A model generated the notes under the pieces. That model was not told where the DNA came from, did not search any database, and saw only the letters and a program-made list of their open reading frames with translations. Shown here one piece after another: positions 22,947-33,675 of a DNA stretch of 64,000 bases. A program made the translations under genes and the position numbers. Numbering within the stretch: the stretch's first letter is position 1; the number at the start of each line of letters is the position of its first letter. The DNA comes from Narthecium ossifragum (lineage: Eukaryota; Streptophyta; Magnoliopsida; Dioscoreales; Nartheciaceae), in the NCBI GenBank assembly GCA_963920575.1, contig OY986967.1, positions 10,162,061 to 10,226,060 of the forward strand. Direction: 5' to 3'.

Positions 22947-23029
22947 TGTCACGCCCCGACCCAGAAAACCCATCCGGATCGGGACGTGAGGGTCCTAAAC
23001 TCTAAATCAAACGGCGAGAGCCTCCCCTT
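22947..23029 (-). repeat. 83-bp inverted copy of the K LTR terminus
   Basis: Starting TGTCACGCCCCGACCC, this is the exact reverse complement of 23288-23370, the last 83 bp of the LTR. The junction to normal LTR lies in CTCCCCTT, an 8-bp match to the LTR at 30216-30223. It joins the two sides of the 1.96-kb deletion. Confidence 0.93.
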
Positions 23030-23373
23030 GGTGGTGCGTGAGATCGAGGATATCATCAGTTTATTATGTTCAATTGATGTACAGTTTTAAATGTATAAAT
23101 TATAATTTGAAGGAGATATATATTTGTATTTCAATTTGATGTAAATTGATCAGAGGTTGCTGTACTAAATGACGTGAATCATTATTATATCTTTTTAAGG
23201 TTAAATTGTATTATGATTTGATGATAGGATAGTTTAAATTAATTGTGAATATTGTAATCATGCACCAGGTTTTAAAGTGATGTTCAAAAGGGGAGGCTCT
23301 CGCCGTTTGATTTAGAGTTTAGGACCCTCACGTCCCGATCCGGATGGGTTTTCTGGGTCGGGGCGTGACAACT

Positions 23374-23385
23374 TGGTATCAGAGC
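23374..23385 (+). promoter_or_regulatory. primer-binding site of K (initiator tRNA-Met type)
   Basis: TGGTATCAGAGC three bases after the 5' LTR end at 23370. This is the standard site of Tekay/Del-like and many other gypsy and copia elements. Confidence 0.9.
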
Positions 23386-23390
23386 AGGCT

Positions 23391-25170
23391 GTAGGTCCCA
23401 AGGATAGGATTAGGCTTACGGTTAAGGTTTTGAGTGTGGAATGGGATAGTTCTAGGTCTAGAACATCCTTGCATGTCTGTTTGCGATTGTGTGTGACGTG
23501 CTTATCTTTATAATTGTTGTTGTGTTTTGCTGCTTCCCGGTTGCATCATGACGTCTCAGGGGGAGATGTGCATGCGCCCCGGTGTCGTCCGTTCCCTCGC
23601 CTGACAGCGTCTCCCCCCGTGCTGGAGACGAGCGAGTAGGGATTGGACGTGTGTCGTCTTTGTACTTTCGAAATCTCGAGAGGTGAACCTGCTAGGGTTC
23701 AGAGACGGTGTTGGAGATCCTTCGACAGTAGAGGACTGATTGAAGGAGGTGACCCGGATCCCGGAAGTTTTGGACATCCTGGAGTATCGCTTGCTTGGGA
23801 GGTTGTTGTTTTCTTGCCTTCCCAAGAAGCGATTCGTAGTGGCGCTTGTCGGGGCCACTAGGGACACTGTTGGTTGTGTGTTGAGAACAGTTCGTGTACT
23901 GTTCTATGGCATCTACCCTTGGAGAGTGGTGCAGTTGGGAGTACCCTCCTCTGGCTCGGGGTACTCGCACCACGTGCCGACACGTGGGTTGGCTGGTTCA
24001 TCTGGCTCGGTAGGCTAGCACGACAGCAGGGTGCACCCTGGACTGTGTACTAGCTACTGAGACATGTGGCTTGAGGGTTGACACCGAGCAGTTGGCCGGT
24101 GGTCGTGGTGAGTTTCGGGGTTGTTGTTCCTGCTTCTGGGGAACGGCAAGGTAGCCGTTGGCAGAGACAGTGGTTTCAGCATCAGCGACAACCGTAGCAG
24201 CCGCAGCGTCGTGCCGGTCCTTTGAGAGGTAGCCTGGACCGCCATACTGAGAGGTGTTCCACCGGGTGCTCGAGTGCTAGCCGTTGTGGGTCTTTTCCGC
24301 CGACGGTGCTGGTTGCGAGGGACTCTGGGCGTTTACCGCAGAGCAGTCGGGCGTGACACACGGCGTGGGCCAGAGCGGTGGACTAGTGCCTCAGTTGGGG
24401 CAGGTACCTTGGGCAGACGCGGGAATTCGGATTCCCGATGGTAGCTTCAGCAGCAGCCAGTTTCAGAGCCGCCAGCTTCGACTTTCAGCTTTTAGCTTTC
24501 AGCTTTCAGCTTTCAGCTTTCAGCTTCAGCCTTCAGCTTTCGGAGCTTCTCGCAGCTTGCGATTTCTTTGTGGCTCTGGGTTTTTCCCCTTGTGACTCGT
24601 CCCTATGTACCCGTGCCGGCTTGGGACTGGAGTCGAGTGTGGCTTTAGGAGTAGCCACTGATTGGGACAAGAGCTTGGGTTGGTTGCTCTTGTCGGGGCG
24701 TTCCCTAGAGGTTGGAGACCTCTAGGTGTTCGTCGCCCGTGTGTGGTACACGTTGGGGTTCGACGGCTTCCTCGGTTGCGTCGGTTGGCCACGCACCGGG
24801 TTGTGCTTCTTTTGCCGTGAGAAGGTGTCGTGGGTACACCTGGCGGCGTTGTTTTGCTCTCGTTGAAGATCGCTGTTTGGCGATCCTTCTGCTCGTCGAG
24901 AGCTGGGTTTGTTCACCGGCTTGTGGTGAACTTCCTCCCCGTTGTTTTTGAGGGTGCTCTGGAGAGCAGCTTCCCCTCGCGTTTTGTTGTTGTTGTTTGT
25001 GCAGCTGTCCCTTCTGAGGAGCTTTCTGATTGTCGCCTTCGCGGGACACCGAGTTCGAGGTCGAGTTTCCTTTGGGCAGTCTTGAGCGTTGCGAGATCGC
25101 ACGTGGATGCTGGCAGTATTTGGAGAGTCGAGGACTCAGTCGGCTGAGTCAGTAGCTCGGGACTTCTTTC
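23391..25170 (+). pseudogene. degenerate gag/protease region of K
   Basis: Position predicts Gag and protease, but no frame longer than about 100 codons on plus carries recognisable motifs. I see no zinc knuckle and no protease active site. A candidate start is the ATG at 23549 (MTSQGE). The longer open frames on the minus strand appear to be by-products of GC-rich sequence. A 7-bp tandem repeat lies at 24483-24541. Confidence 0.5.
24483..24541 (+). repeat. TTTCAGC tandem repeat
   Basis: About six to eight near-perfect 7-bp units (TTTCAGC, one TTTTAGC) in the K interior. Confidence 0.85.
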
Positions 25171-25830
25171 GCCCAGTTGTGTTACCTCGGAGTGTGTTCC
25201 GGTTCTCGTTGTGGATGGTCTCCCCCATAAATGCATAGACTTCAGGAAGCTGGACGGTGTTGCAGCACAGAGTATGCGCCCGCTGCAGTATAACGATGAT
25301 GGATTGGCAGTTGAGAGACTCGTCGACTCCTTCAGGGTTTGACCTTCGCATCGGCTACACCAGCTGAGGATTCGGGATTGCGACATCCCGGGGACAGCCT
25401 TCCGTACGAGGTACGAACTGCGCGAGTCCACAGTGATGCCGTTCAGTCTGACGAACGCACCAGCAATCTCCACAGATGTGATGTGGAGAATCTTCAGGCC
25501 GTATCCTGACCAGTTGCAGTGGCGTCGTCGACAGCATCATATCTACTGGCGCGTTGAGGAGGAGCACCAGCGATATTTGGCATTTGCATCGCAGCTGCCG
25601 AGGGTGTATCGGCGTTATTTGGCTCCCAGTGCGAGGTGTTGGCCTTCAGAGGCAGGTTTCGACGGACGGGCAGTCTCAGCGGCAGACATTTCAGTTAATT
25701 CAGCTGGGCTCGACACAGATGTGCGACGGCAGAGGTCTGAGACGATATTCGAGATTCAGTAGAAGCATCTCCAAGATTGCGGGACCGTTGACCAGAGTGG
25801 CCAGGAGACTGGAACTTTTCCCTTAAAGTC
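25171..25830 (+). pseudogene. pol: reverse transcriptase remnant of K
   Basis: Recognisable RT pieces in more than one frame: the stretch coding RDCDIPGTAFRTRYELRES near 25371-25430, then VMPFSLTNAPA at about 25433-25465, and IFRPYPDQLQW with EEHQRYL to about 25580. Frameshifts separate them, the YxDD catalytic box is not readable, and stops follow. In an intact element RT copies the RNA into cDNA. This copy cannot encode it. Confidence 0.7.
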
Positions 25831-27405
25831 ACTGCGTCAGTGCCTTTAAGGGTAATAGCCACCAGCAGTTGCTAGAGAGGCTAGAGCAGATTTGTCAGAT
25901 TATCAGTTCATCGGAGATGGACAGTCAGTTGGATCGGGTTTTGAGGATCAGATTCCAGATGACTTCCTCTTTGGTGGTTGCAGCATCCCAGCTCTCCCCG
26001 CCAGAGTGGTGTAGACCCAGGGTATATATATCCGGAGCTCGTGGAGATCCATGTTGCGGTTGGTACCGGGCACGTGACTGAGAGCTGGACAGCATCAGCA
26101 GACCGCAGATTGTGCTTCGTTAGCAGTGTTGCAGATCCGGCGGATCCATAGCAGCCCCTTCCAGTATCAGAGTGGGAGCGGAAGCACACCGTGGCGGACG
26201 TCATCACCAGATTGCAGGAGACAGCTGAGAGGAGTATCTTCCTTTGTTGGAGTTTGCCTTTTTCAGTAGCCATCAGTCCAGACGGATGCAGTACCATTCG
26301 AGGCATAGTACGGCAGTTCGGGCCGTTCTTTTGATTACTCAACAGAGGTTGTTGAGTCACCATCCCCCATTCCAGACGTCGTCAGACGACCCTCGGAGAG
26401 ATTAGCACAGAGCAGATGAGAGAGCTACTTAGGTCAGAGGCGATGATCTTTGGAGTTCTCAGCTCCTGGCAGAGTGTTTCTGAAGATTCCTTCGCACAGA
26501 GGATCAGTCGGAGTTGGCAGAGAGCAGAGGCCATATGAGGTGGAGGCCGAGGCAGCCCTACTCCGAGAGTCTGTACCAGGACCATGACGGCGTGGAGCGA
26601 TGACGACATCGAGCCTATAGAGATTCCTGACGGCATTAGCAGACAGTTGATTGTACTCCAGAGGTGGAGTAGTAGGTCTAGAATTGCACGAGGACATCCT
26701 ACGTGAGGTTCACTCCTCTCTTGTTGATGTTCATCCAGGAGGCATAGAGGTGTATCATGAGTTTCGTCATCAGCTCGGTTGACACCAGATGCAGAGATCA
26801 GATTCAGGGATCAGATGCAGAGATCAGACTCAAGACCAGATGCAGAGATCAGGTTCAGGGATCAGATGTAGATATCAGATTCAGGGATCAGATGCAGAGA
26901 TCAGATTCAGGACCAGATGCAGTGATCAGATTCAGGGATCAGATGCAGAGATCAGATTCAGGACCAGATGCAGAGATCAGATTCAGGATCAGATTCAGAG
27001 GTCAGATTCAGAGACCAGATCAGCACATATACCATATGTGATGAGTATGCGTGCCACATAGCAGTCCACATGTCAGAGAGGTGATCAGATGGCGTGATGC
27101 TTTAGTTTTCATCACTCCGGAACATGATTCCAGGATCACAGACATATTCCAGTACAGCTCTTAGGAGCCGATGATCGCATCGTTGACTTCCAGCATAGCA
27201 TCTCACGGTACAGACGACCAGACGTTCAGAGAGGACCATTCAGATCCATGGTGACGTGCTTTGAGCACGCGTTATTGATGCAGACGTCAGACGACGGGAG
27301 CACATCCTCATGGCGGAGTTTGTCTACTTCAGCAGTTGACGACTCAGCACCAGCGTTGCACCTTTTGGGCAGAGAGATCAGTGCAGATCAGATCTATTCA
27401 CGCAC
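25831..27405 (+). pseudogene. pol: degenerate RNase H/integrase region of K
   Basis: Expected position of RNase H and integrase. No HHCC or DDE motif could be read in any frame. A 25-26-bp tandem array occupies 26786-27022. Decay is stronger here than in the flanking LTRs. Confidence 0.45.
26786..27022 (+). repeat. 25-26-bp minisatellite in the K interior
   Basis: About nine units related to AGATCAGATTCAGGGATCAG plus ATGCAG. Units alternate between GGGATCAG and GGACCAG variants. It lies inside former pol and encodes only repetitive peptides (QRSDSG-type). Confidence 0.9.
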
Positions 27406-27771
27406 TTGTCAGTGGCGTGTTCTACTGTCACATGTTCGGTGTTGAGGAAGTACAGTCAGTATCAGTCCCACATGATCAGACACGACGACATCATAGTCGA
27501 GGAGGATGTCGTCTGCATAGAGCAGCTAGTGCAGATTGTGGGCAGACGAGAGCAGATGCTGAGATGCAGATCGGTACTGCTAGTGATGATCAGATGGAGG
27601 CATGGTAGTGCAGAGAGCTTGACGTGGGAGCAGGGGGATCGCGTGTGCCAGGAGTTCCCCGACTGTTTGACCCAGCAGGTAGTTTCCTTTGTGTGGGCGT
27701 TCGTGCTACTAGGACTAGTTGGTTCTTCTTTTCCGGCCCTACCCTTGAATTTTGGGACGAAATTTCTTTAA
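27406..27771 (+). pseudogene. pol: integrase C-terminal (chromovirus tail) remnant of K
   Basis: A 121-codon open stretch whose middle resembles the C-terminal tail of Tekay/Del integrases: a VQIVGRREQMLRCRSVLLVM block followed by IRWRHGSAESLTWEQGDR and ending CQEFPD. This part includes the chromodomain-like segment that in intact elements directs insertion to heterochromatin. It ends shortly before a GGGACGAAATTTC-type block and the 3' LTR. Confidence 0.65.
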
Positions 27772-27782
27772 GGGTAATAGGT

Positions 27783-30564
27783 TGTGAGGACCCGTACCTC
27801 CAACCCGGTCCGACCGCGTTAGGTCGAGGGTCTGGATTTGTGGTTTGGCTCGGTTGGCCTTGGGATGCGATCGGTTGATCGCATCGCTGTTTTTGACCCA
27901 GGGGCATTTTGGTAAATATGCTCCCTGGTGGTCAGTTTCACACCCGCGTTGCACACACTGACCTTGTTTGTGTTAGTGTTTGTTTAGAATGGCTAGGTGG
28001 GCCCGGATCGGAAGATCCCGGCTCGGGCACGCAGAAGCCTACTTTTGGGCAGCTGGCGGCCCGTGAGCGGTCACCGCTATCGATCGCTCGACGGCTATCG
28101 ATCGCTCGACCGCTATCGATCGCTCGACCGCTATCGATCGCTCGACGGCTATCGATCGCTTGACCTCTATCGATCACTCGATAACTATCGATCGCTCGAC
28201 AGCCTACTTGGATCGATCCAGGTACTGTGCAGGGCAGTTGAACCTGCGCAGAGTTGTTGGACTCGCGGAGGGCAGGTGATCTTCGTCCTCCTTTGTCAGG
28301 AAAGGTCTTCTCCTTCACCCTCTCCCCCACCTTCCCCGGCCTTCCTTCTCCTTCACTTCTCCCTTCTCCTTTCTTCCTTCCTTCTTTCTTCTTCCCGCGA
28401 TGCCCTGTTTCCCCTGTTCTGGCAGCCACCTTTCCCACTCCCGTTCTCCCTCCTCCGACCACCTTTTTGGGAGCTTGAAAGCTTGTTGGATTCGTGGCAA
28501 CGATAGGAAGACTCCTGGTGTGGTGTGGAACCTCGTTGGTGGCTGGTTTGCGAGGGATCAACCGAGGAATGCGCAGTCCGGTAGGTGTTCTACCTACATG
28601 AGTTAATTAATGGGTTTAGTTAGATCTAGCCGTTAGATCTTGATGAATTTGTGTTATTAGATGCATGTGGCCTAGTATGATTACTGATATAAGTTTCATG
28701 AACTTTGGTTAAGATTTCAGTAGGATTTAAGCATGTTAAATCTCAGATTTCCGATTTGCTGCTGTTCATGAAGAACAGCTGGCTTGCGGCGAGTTTTCCG
28801 GCTTGTACATGCATGATCTTGGATTTGTATGAGAGATAAGAGTTGTAGATCTGTGAGTCTACTTTCAAACCCAATTGATTTCATATTTTTCCGATGTTTC
28901 TACGAGTTTTGGTGATTTTTATACGAAACTGTGTCAGAGCAGAGTTGTTGATGAATAGTGCCACGGATGATCCGTAGATCAACCGTCGCGGTCTCCAAGG
29001 TCGACTGTGAGGTCTCCAAGGTCGACCGTGAGCCTGAAAAATAGCGAAATAACCCCTCACGGTCGATCTGTTGATCGACCGTCAACCTTAGATTTTTCAC
29101 GGTCGATCCGTTGATCGACCGCCAGCCTTGAATAGTGTTTTTTGTGGATTTTCGATGTTTTATCATGTTTGATTCTTCGGGATTCATGTGATGGGTATTC
29201 CTAGAGATCTCGATGGCTAGCAAGTTCTAATTGATTGTTTTTAGATGATTAATTGTTTGATTTTCGGCATGTCTAATTAGGTATAAATCATCCTTGTTTA
29301 ATTAGCAATTAATCACATGTCATGCTTATTTATATGTATATTTAGCTTGTGGTTGAACCAAGGGGGTTGTGCCCCTTGGGATGTTTAGCTAATTAAATGG
29401 CAGAAGGTGTGTCTTAAATGTGGTTGATTATTATCTGTGTGGCCGGGGTTGTGCCCCCGTTGTAGAAATTGCTTGCTAACGGTCCGTGGGCGCCGTTATA
29501 ATATTGTATAATTGTAGTTTAAACCTTTATTTGCTTTATGCATGTTTACCCTCCGGCAAGCTTGACGCTTCGCCTAGCCCGTGTATGGTGTCTTGGCATA
29601 TTGTTGCATGCTGCTATTCCTGTATCTCTGTGCTTGAGCATTTCATGCATCTGTTTGCATTAGAAGCATCAGGTTAGGTGGTAGACGATGGTTTCGATCG
29701 TTGATCCGGGGTTCTCGGGTAGCCCGGATCTAGCCCTAGGGCCGGGGTTTGGGGTAGTCAGGATTAGGGTGTGATTGTCGATCTGAATCTCTGATGATTG
29801 AGGATTGCGATAGTCGGCTTGAATCTTTGTTTGAGGTTTAGAGGTCGTGTTGTCTTCCAAGGCCAAGTGCTAAGGATGCAACCGAGGAGTTCTCGACGTG
29901 GTCCACAGGTAGTGGTATCCCTGCTGGGTAAGGGTTAGAGCCTGCATGTTACTGTTTCCGTGGTCCTCCTGGTAACATGTTCAGGAGAGAGGTTTCATGA
30001 CAGGAACCCTTGGGACATCGGTGGGTTATGGGACCCGTGGCATCTTTTAGACTTAGGCTGGGGGACAACACTGTTGTTGTTTTCCTCCCTTCAGTGTGCC
30101 GTAGAGTAGAACCCTACTGAGCAAGCTTTGTTGCTCACTCCTACCTGGGCTGCATCGGCGATGCAGGTCGATGCAGTCCCTTCTCTTTCAGGTTGTTGCG
30201 GTGTTGGAGGCGGCACTCCCCTTGGTAGTGCGTGAGATCGAGGATATCATCAGTTTATTATGTTCAATTGATGTACAGTTTTAAATGTATAAATTGTAAT
30301 TTGAAGGAGATATATATTTGTATTTCAATTTGATGTAAATTGATCAGAGGTTGCTGTACTAGATGACGTGAATCATTATTATATCTTTTTAAGGTTAAAT
30401 TGTATTATGATTTGATGATAGGATAGTTTAAATTAATTGTGAATATTGTAATCATGCACCAGGTTTTAAAGTGATGTTCAAAAGGGGAGGCTCTCGCCGT
30501 TTGATTTAGAGTTTAGGACCCTCACGTTCCGATCTGGATGGGTTTTCTGGGTCGGGGCGTGACA
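27783..30564 (+). mobile_element. 3' LTR of K, full length
   Basis: 2782 bp from TGTGAGGACCCG to GGGGCGTGACA. It holds the 18-bp array (28076-28201), a CT-rich tract (28300-28470) and the part lost from the 5' LTR. The polypurine-like AAGGGTAATAGG precedes it. TAAAG follows at 30565-30569. Near 28990-29120 there is a cluster of GGTCGA/TCGACCGT inverted words (ACGGTCGATC and GATCGACCGT). Confidence 0.92.
28076..28201 (+). repeat. 18-bp tandem array, 7 copies (3' LTR of K)
   Basis: Same unit as at 22694-22891 but only seven units, with the later ones more diverged (GATCACTCGATAA). Confidence 0.93.
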
Positions 30565-30569
30565 TAAAG

Positions 30570-31105
30570 GATCGATCGTTTTTGGCAAGAAGATCGATCG
30601 TTTGTTTTCTGCATATTTCTTCTGCTATTCTGCCCAGCACTGGTTGTTGTAAAAGAACTGTAACTTTCTATAGAAAGCTCCAAATCACGAACCGTAAAAC
30701 TCTCCAGAAACTAGACTTCTAGAGATTTTCAATCATATATGGAACATCATCTGGTTCTTCCCGAGTAGATACAGTTTAATCTTTGAAACTGATCCATCGT
30801 CTTTGCAATCTTTTTCGTACCTTCTGGCTTCAATTTCTTTGATCCAATAAACCAGAATCTCTTAAAGCTCAAAAAATGAAAGTTGTATAGCTCTTTCTTC
30901 CTGTTCTATGGCATCTTGAATCATCCCAATCAGAACTTGGATGAAAAAGTTATACTCATATTACGAACTGCTGTGAAAACTGTCCAGAATTGTCCATTTG
31001 ACTTCGTTTCGCACTCAAAGTCTCCAATTGCATCCTAAACCAAAATATAAGAGTAATAAGTATATTTAGGTACCAAATAAGCACAGAAAACTAGGCATTG
31101 GAATT
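30570..31105 (-). mobile_element. 5' LTR of element I, outer part
   Basis: Continues the LTR broken by K and matches 7410-7960 in part. It stops about 45 bp before the expected LTR start (TGATGATGATGC), so the outer end and target-site copy of I are lost. It includes a segment near 30880-31010 (CTCTTTCTTCCTGTTCTATG) not present in the sister LTRs. Confidence 0.75.
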
Positions 31106-32299
31106 ATAAATCTAAGAATACATTGGTTTGTGTAAAACTCAGTCGAGGGATTCACATCCCAATCACCTAAACTGGAAGATATGGAATTATAAATCTGATA
31201 GAATATAAATTTATCTTTCTATGCTTGGTTCTTCTCATTGTAGCCCTAACTCCATCCTATCATAATCTAAGAATACATGATACCAGCTGTCACTACAGAC
31301 AACGTGTAGCAAAAGTTTCACGGGACCAAGCGCTAACCTTGTCTTACCATATCTCTAAGAATATGCAATACCAGCTGTCACTATGGGCAATGCATAGCAA
31401 AAGTTTCATGAGACTAGGTAGGAAAACACAAGAGATAACTATGGGATCATAATATCATAACAAAAGCATAGCTGATGTTATAATAACGTTCAATCACATA
31501 ACAATCTGTGAAGATCCAATACATGTATAAAGTTTAAACATTGAAAATTAAAACATGAACCAATGATAGAGAAAAAAACCATAGTCCTTGCTTAGTCATT
31601 CATCCGCCATGCCTGAAGATTACTCATCCATGGATGGTGGATTGGTCTCCTTCCTCCTCTAGAAAAGTCCCCCAAAAAGCTCTATTTGAATAACCCTAAG
31701 TTGCCTATTTATAGCATCCAAAAGATTCCCACTCGGATTTGATCTTGGCCCTTTATTTTGCTAAGCCGCCGTATAAAGATCGTTCTTTTAGGGGTGAAGA
31801 TCGATCATTTCATCCCGTAGAAGTGTCACGCCCCGAGGATGATCGATCATTTGCATAGTCAATTTTCTCAATTTTCTCAACTGCGAAGATGATCGATCTT
31901 CTTAAGGGAAAAGATTGATCCGAGTAAACATGGCTCTCTGTCATCTCTAGGTGAATAAATGATCAATCATTTATAGAGGAAGAAGATCGATCATCTTTTC
32001 TGCGTATTTTCTCTTTTGTCATTCAGACTGCGTCATTGGTATTAACAATGCTGTAACTTCCTCTATGAAACTCGGAATCACATATCATAAAATTATCCAG
32101 AAACTAGACTTCAAGAGCATTCCAAGTTGACCCATGTAATCTTTTCAGCTTCTTTTAGCTCCAATTTCCTGCATTATTCAAACAACTATGTGAAGCAACA
32201 TATAAATATAAAAATAGTAATAAAGATGTTGATTAAGGATAATAATTCAACAATTGGAATGATTATAAAACTATTAAGAGTGCATTTTCATGCACTCAT
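31106..32299 (-). mobile_element. A-family LTR remnant
   Basis: Matches 1-660 and 61860-63230. The terminal hairpin GAGTGCA/TGCACTC is at 32278-32297 but the outer TGAT is missing. The inner R/U5 end is missing too; the first 25 bp look like filler built from local words (AATTATAAATCT, AATCTAAGAATACAT). GATCGATC-like sites lie at about 31795-31995. Confidence 0.75.
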
Positions 32300-33424
32300 A
32301 TGGCGGCTAACAGGTGGGGGCAAAGCACCGGTGGAGGAGCGAGGTGAAACATGGGAATGCAGAGACCATGAAAAATCATTTGAGACAGGAAGACATAAGG
32401 TCATTCTCTCTCTCTCTCTCAACACACACACAAAAAACAGCGGTAATTACAAATGTATTCTCGAAGAAATCTTCGTATTTACATAATCCTCCCTCATATC
32501 TTACTACTTATAAGGATATTTAAGTTATTTTACGTATTCAACTGGACAGAAGGTGACAGAAAGATAAAGTTGGAGGAGGGGGGAGGGGGGGGGCTTAAGC
32601 ACTCGTGGAGGAGCTCTGTGAGCTGAGGTGAAACATGGGAATCCAGAGGCCATGAAAAATCATTTGAGATAGGATGACCTAAGGTTACTCTCTCTCTTCT
32701 CTCCACACACACACACACAAAACAGGGGTAATTACAAATGTATTCCCGAAGAAATCTTTGTATTTACATAATCCTCCCTCATCTCTGACAACTTATAAAA
32801 TTATCCCTACAATCCTCAAAAATTCACAACTTTATCTTTCTGTCACCTTCCGACCAGTTGAACACATAAAATAACATATGTAAATGCACCTCTACCTAAT
32901 ATCAACCTTCTTAAAGCTTCTTAAAGCTTTGACCCTGATATCAAAAAGGGTATTTTGGTACTTTCACCCTGATATCAACCTTCTTAAAGCTTTGATGGCA
33001 TTCTACACAAGTCATGGGGGCAGAGGGTATTTTGGTCATTTTAAACCTCTAGGGGTATAATGGTTGAAAATATATGTAAATGCACCTCTACCTATTTTGT
33101 GGGTATTTCGGTCTGCTTTATGGGTATTTCGGTCCAAAAACATATATGACAGATAAAAAAATGTACTTTGGAAATTTACACTTATCCCCTTGCCCAAGGG
33201 CATTAAGGTAAACTGTCCACAACATGTTCAAATATTTGAAAATTCAAGAAAATATTCAAAATTTTAACAAATATGAAATTCAAATTCAAATTCGGGATTC
33301 GAATTCGAATTCAAATATATTTGATATCCCAGCCCTAAATCTAAACCATCTAAATCCTACCCTCTTAGCTACCCAAATCTCAACTCCCATACCAAAATTC
33401 AAATTTTAAATCAGCCTAACCATC
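32300..33424. other. unclassified AT-rich DNA with a local duplication
   Basis: No LTR family from this window covers it and no convincing ORF is present. Two diverged copies of a block of about 200 bp lie at about 32310-32515 and 32580-32790 (shared: GGTGAAACATGGGAATCCAG-type, CATGAAAAATCATTTGAGA, CT/CA repeats, GGTAATTACAAATGTATTC). Short words such as TGTAAATGCACCTCTACCT recur at about 32879 and 33069. GGTATTTTGGTC-type words are common in plant intergenic DNA. It continues at 39314 once C1 is removed. It may be low-copy host sequence. Confidence 0.5.
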
Positions 33425-33429
33425 CTCAA

Positions 33430-33675
33430 TGTTGCGCCCCGACCCGCGAAAGCCCAACCAGGCCGGGCGACGCGAACCAGAACCTAACAAAACACGGAAA
33501 AAACTGGCGAGGGTTCCCTCTAACCTATTGGTCTCCCTAACAATTCACCAAAAACACCCTCAACTAAAAGACAATAATTTAATTAAACCTCGAACAACAG
33601 ATTTACAAACCCAAAAAGATTTAATATACATATCCTCGGAGAGGGGAAGATTCAAAATACAACATTACTCCCGTA
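33430..33675 (-). mobile_element. 3' LTR stub of C1
   Basis: Begins (read on plus) TGTTGCGCCCCGACCC and matches the inner LTR end up to ACTCCCGTA, where protease-coding sequence starts directly. The join is at a shared GTA, a microhomology-type deletion end. Confidence 0.85.

Larger units (their letters stand above)
22401..23370 (+). mobile_element. 5' LTR of K, internally deleted and rearranged
   Basis: Bases 22401-22945 match the start of the 3' LTR and 23030-23370 match its end. About 1.96 kb (corresponding to 28256-30215) is missing. In its place is an inverted copy of the LTR terminus at 22947-23029. The 18-bp GATCGATC array lies at 22694-22891. Confidence 0.9.
22401..30564 (+). mobile_element. 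Tekay/Del-like chromovirus K (TSD TAAAG)
   Basis: A complete but degenerate element on plus. TAAAG target-site copies lie at 22396-22400 and 30565-30569. The 5' LTR is 22401-23370 (970 bp) and the 3' LTR is 27783-30564 (2782 bp). Both start TGTGAGGACCCG and end GGGGCGTGACA. An initiator-Met primer site follows the 5' LTR. The 4.4-kb interior keeps traces of RT and of the integrase C-terminus but no long ORF. It inserted in the 5' LTR of I: removing it restores GCATAAAGGATCGATCG, as seen in the sister LTR at 7410. Confidence 0.92.

Noticed and set aside
22527..23005. Three overlapping plus-strand ORFs with SIARWL-, YRSLDG- and AIDRSM-type peptides
   Set aside because: They translate the 18-bp array in three frames (18 is a multiple of three, so all stay open). 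Not genes.
22947..23370. A MITE with 83-bp terminal inverted repeats
   Set aside because: The right arm is the normal LTR end, present alone in the 3' LTR, and no target-site duplication flanks the unit. It is a rearranged LTR.
24830..25473. Long minus-strand ORFs over the K interior (for example 24913-25473)
   Set aside because: They run against the RT remnant on plus and have no recognisable domain; probably open because of GC-rich composition.
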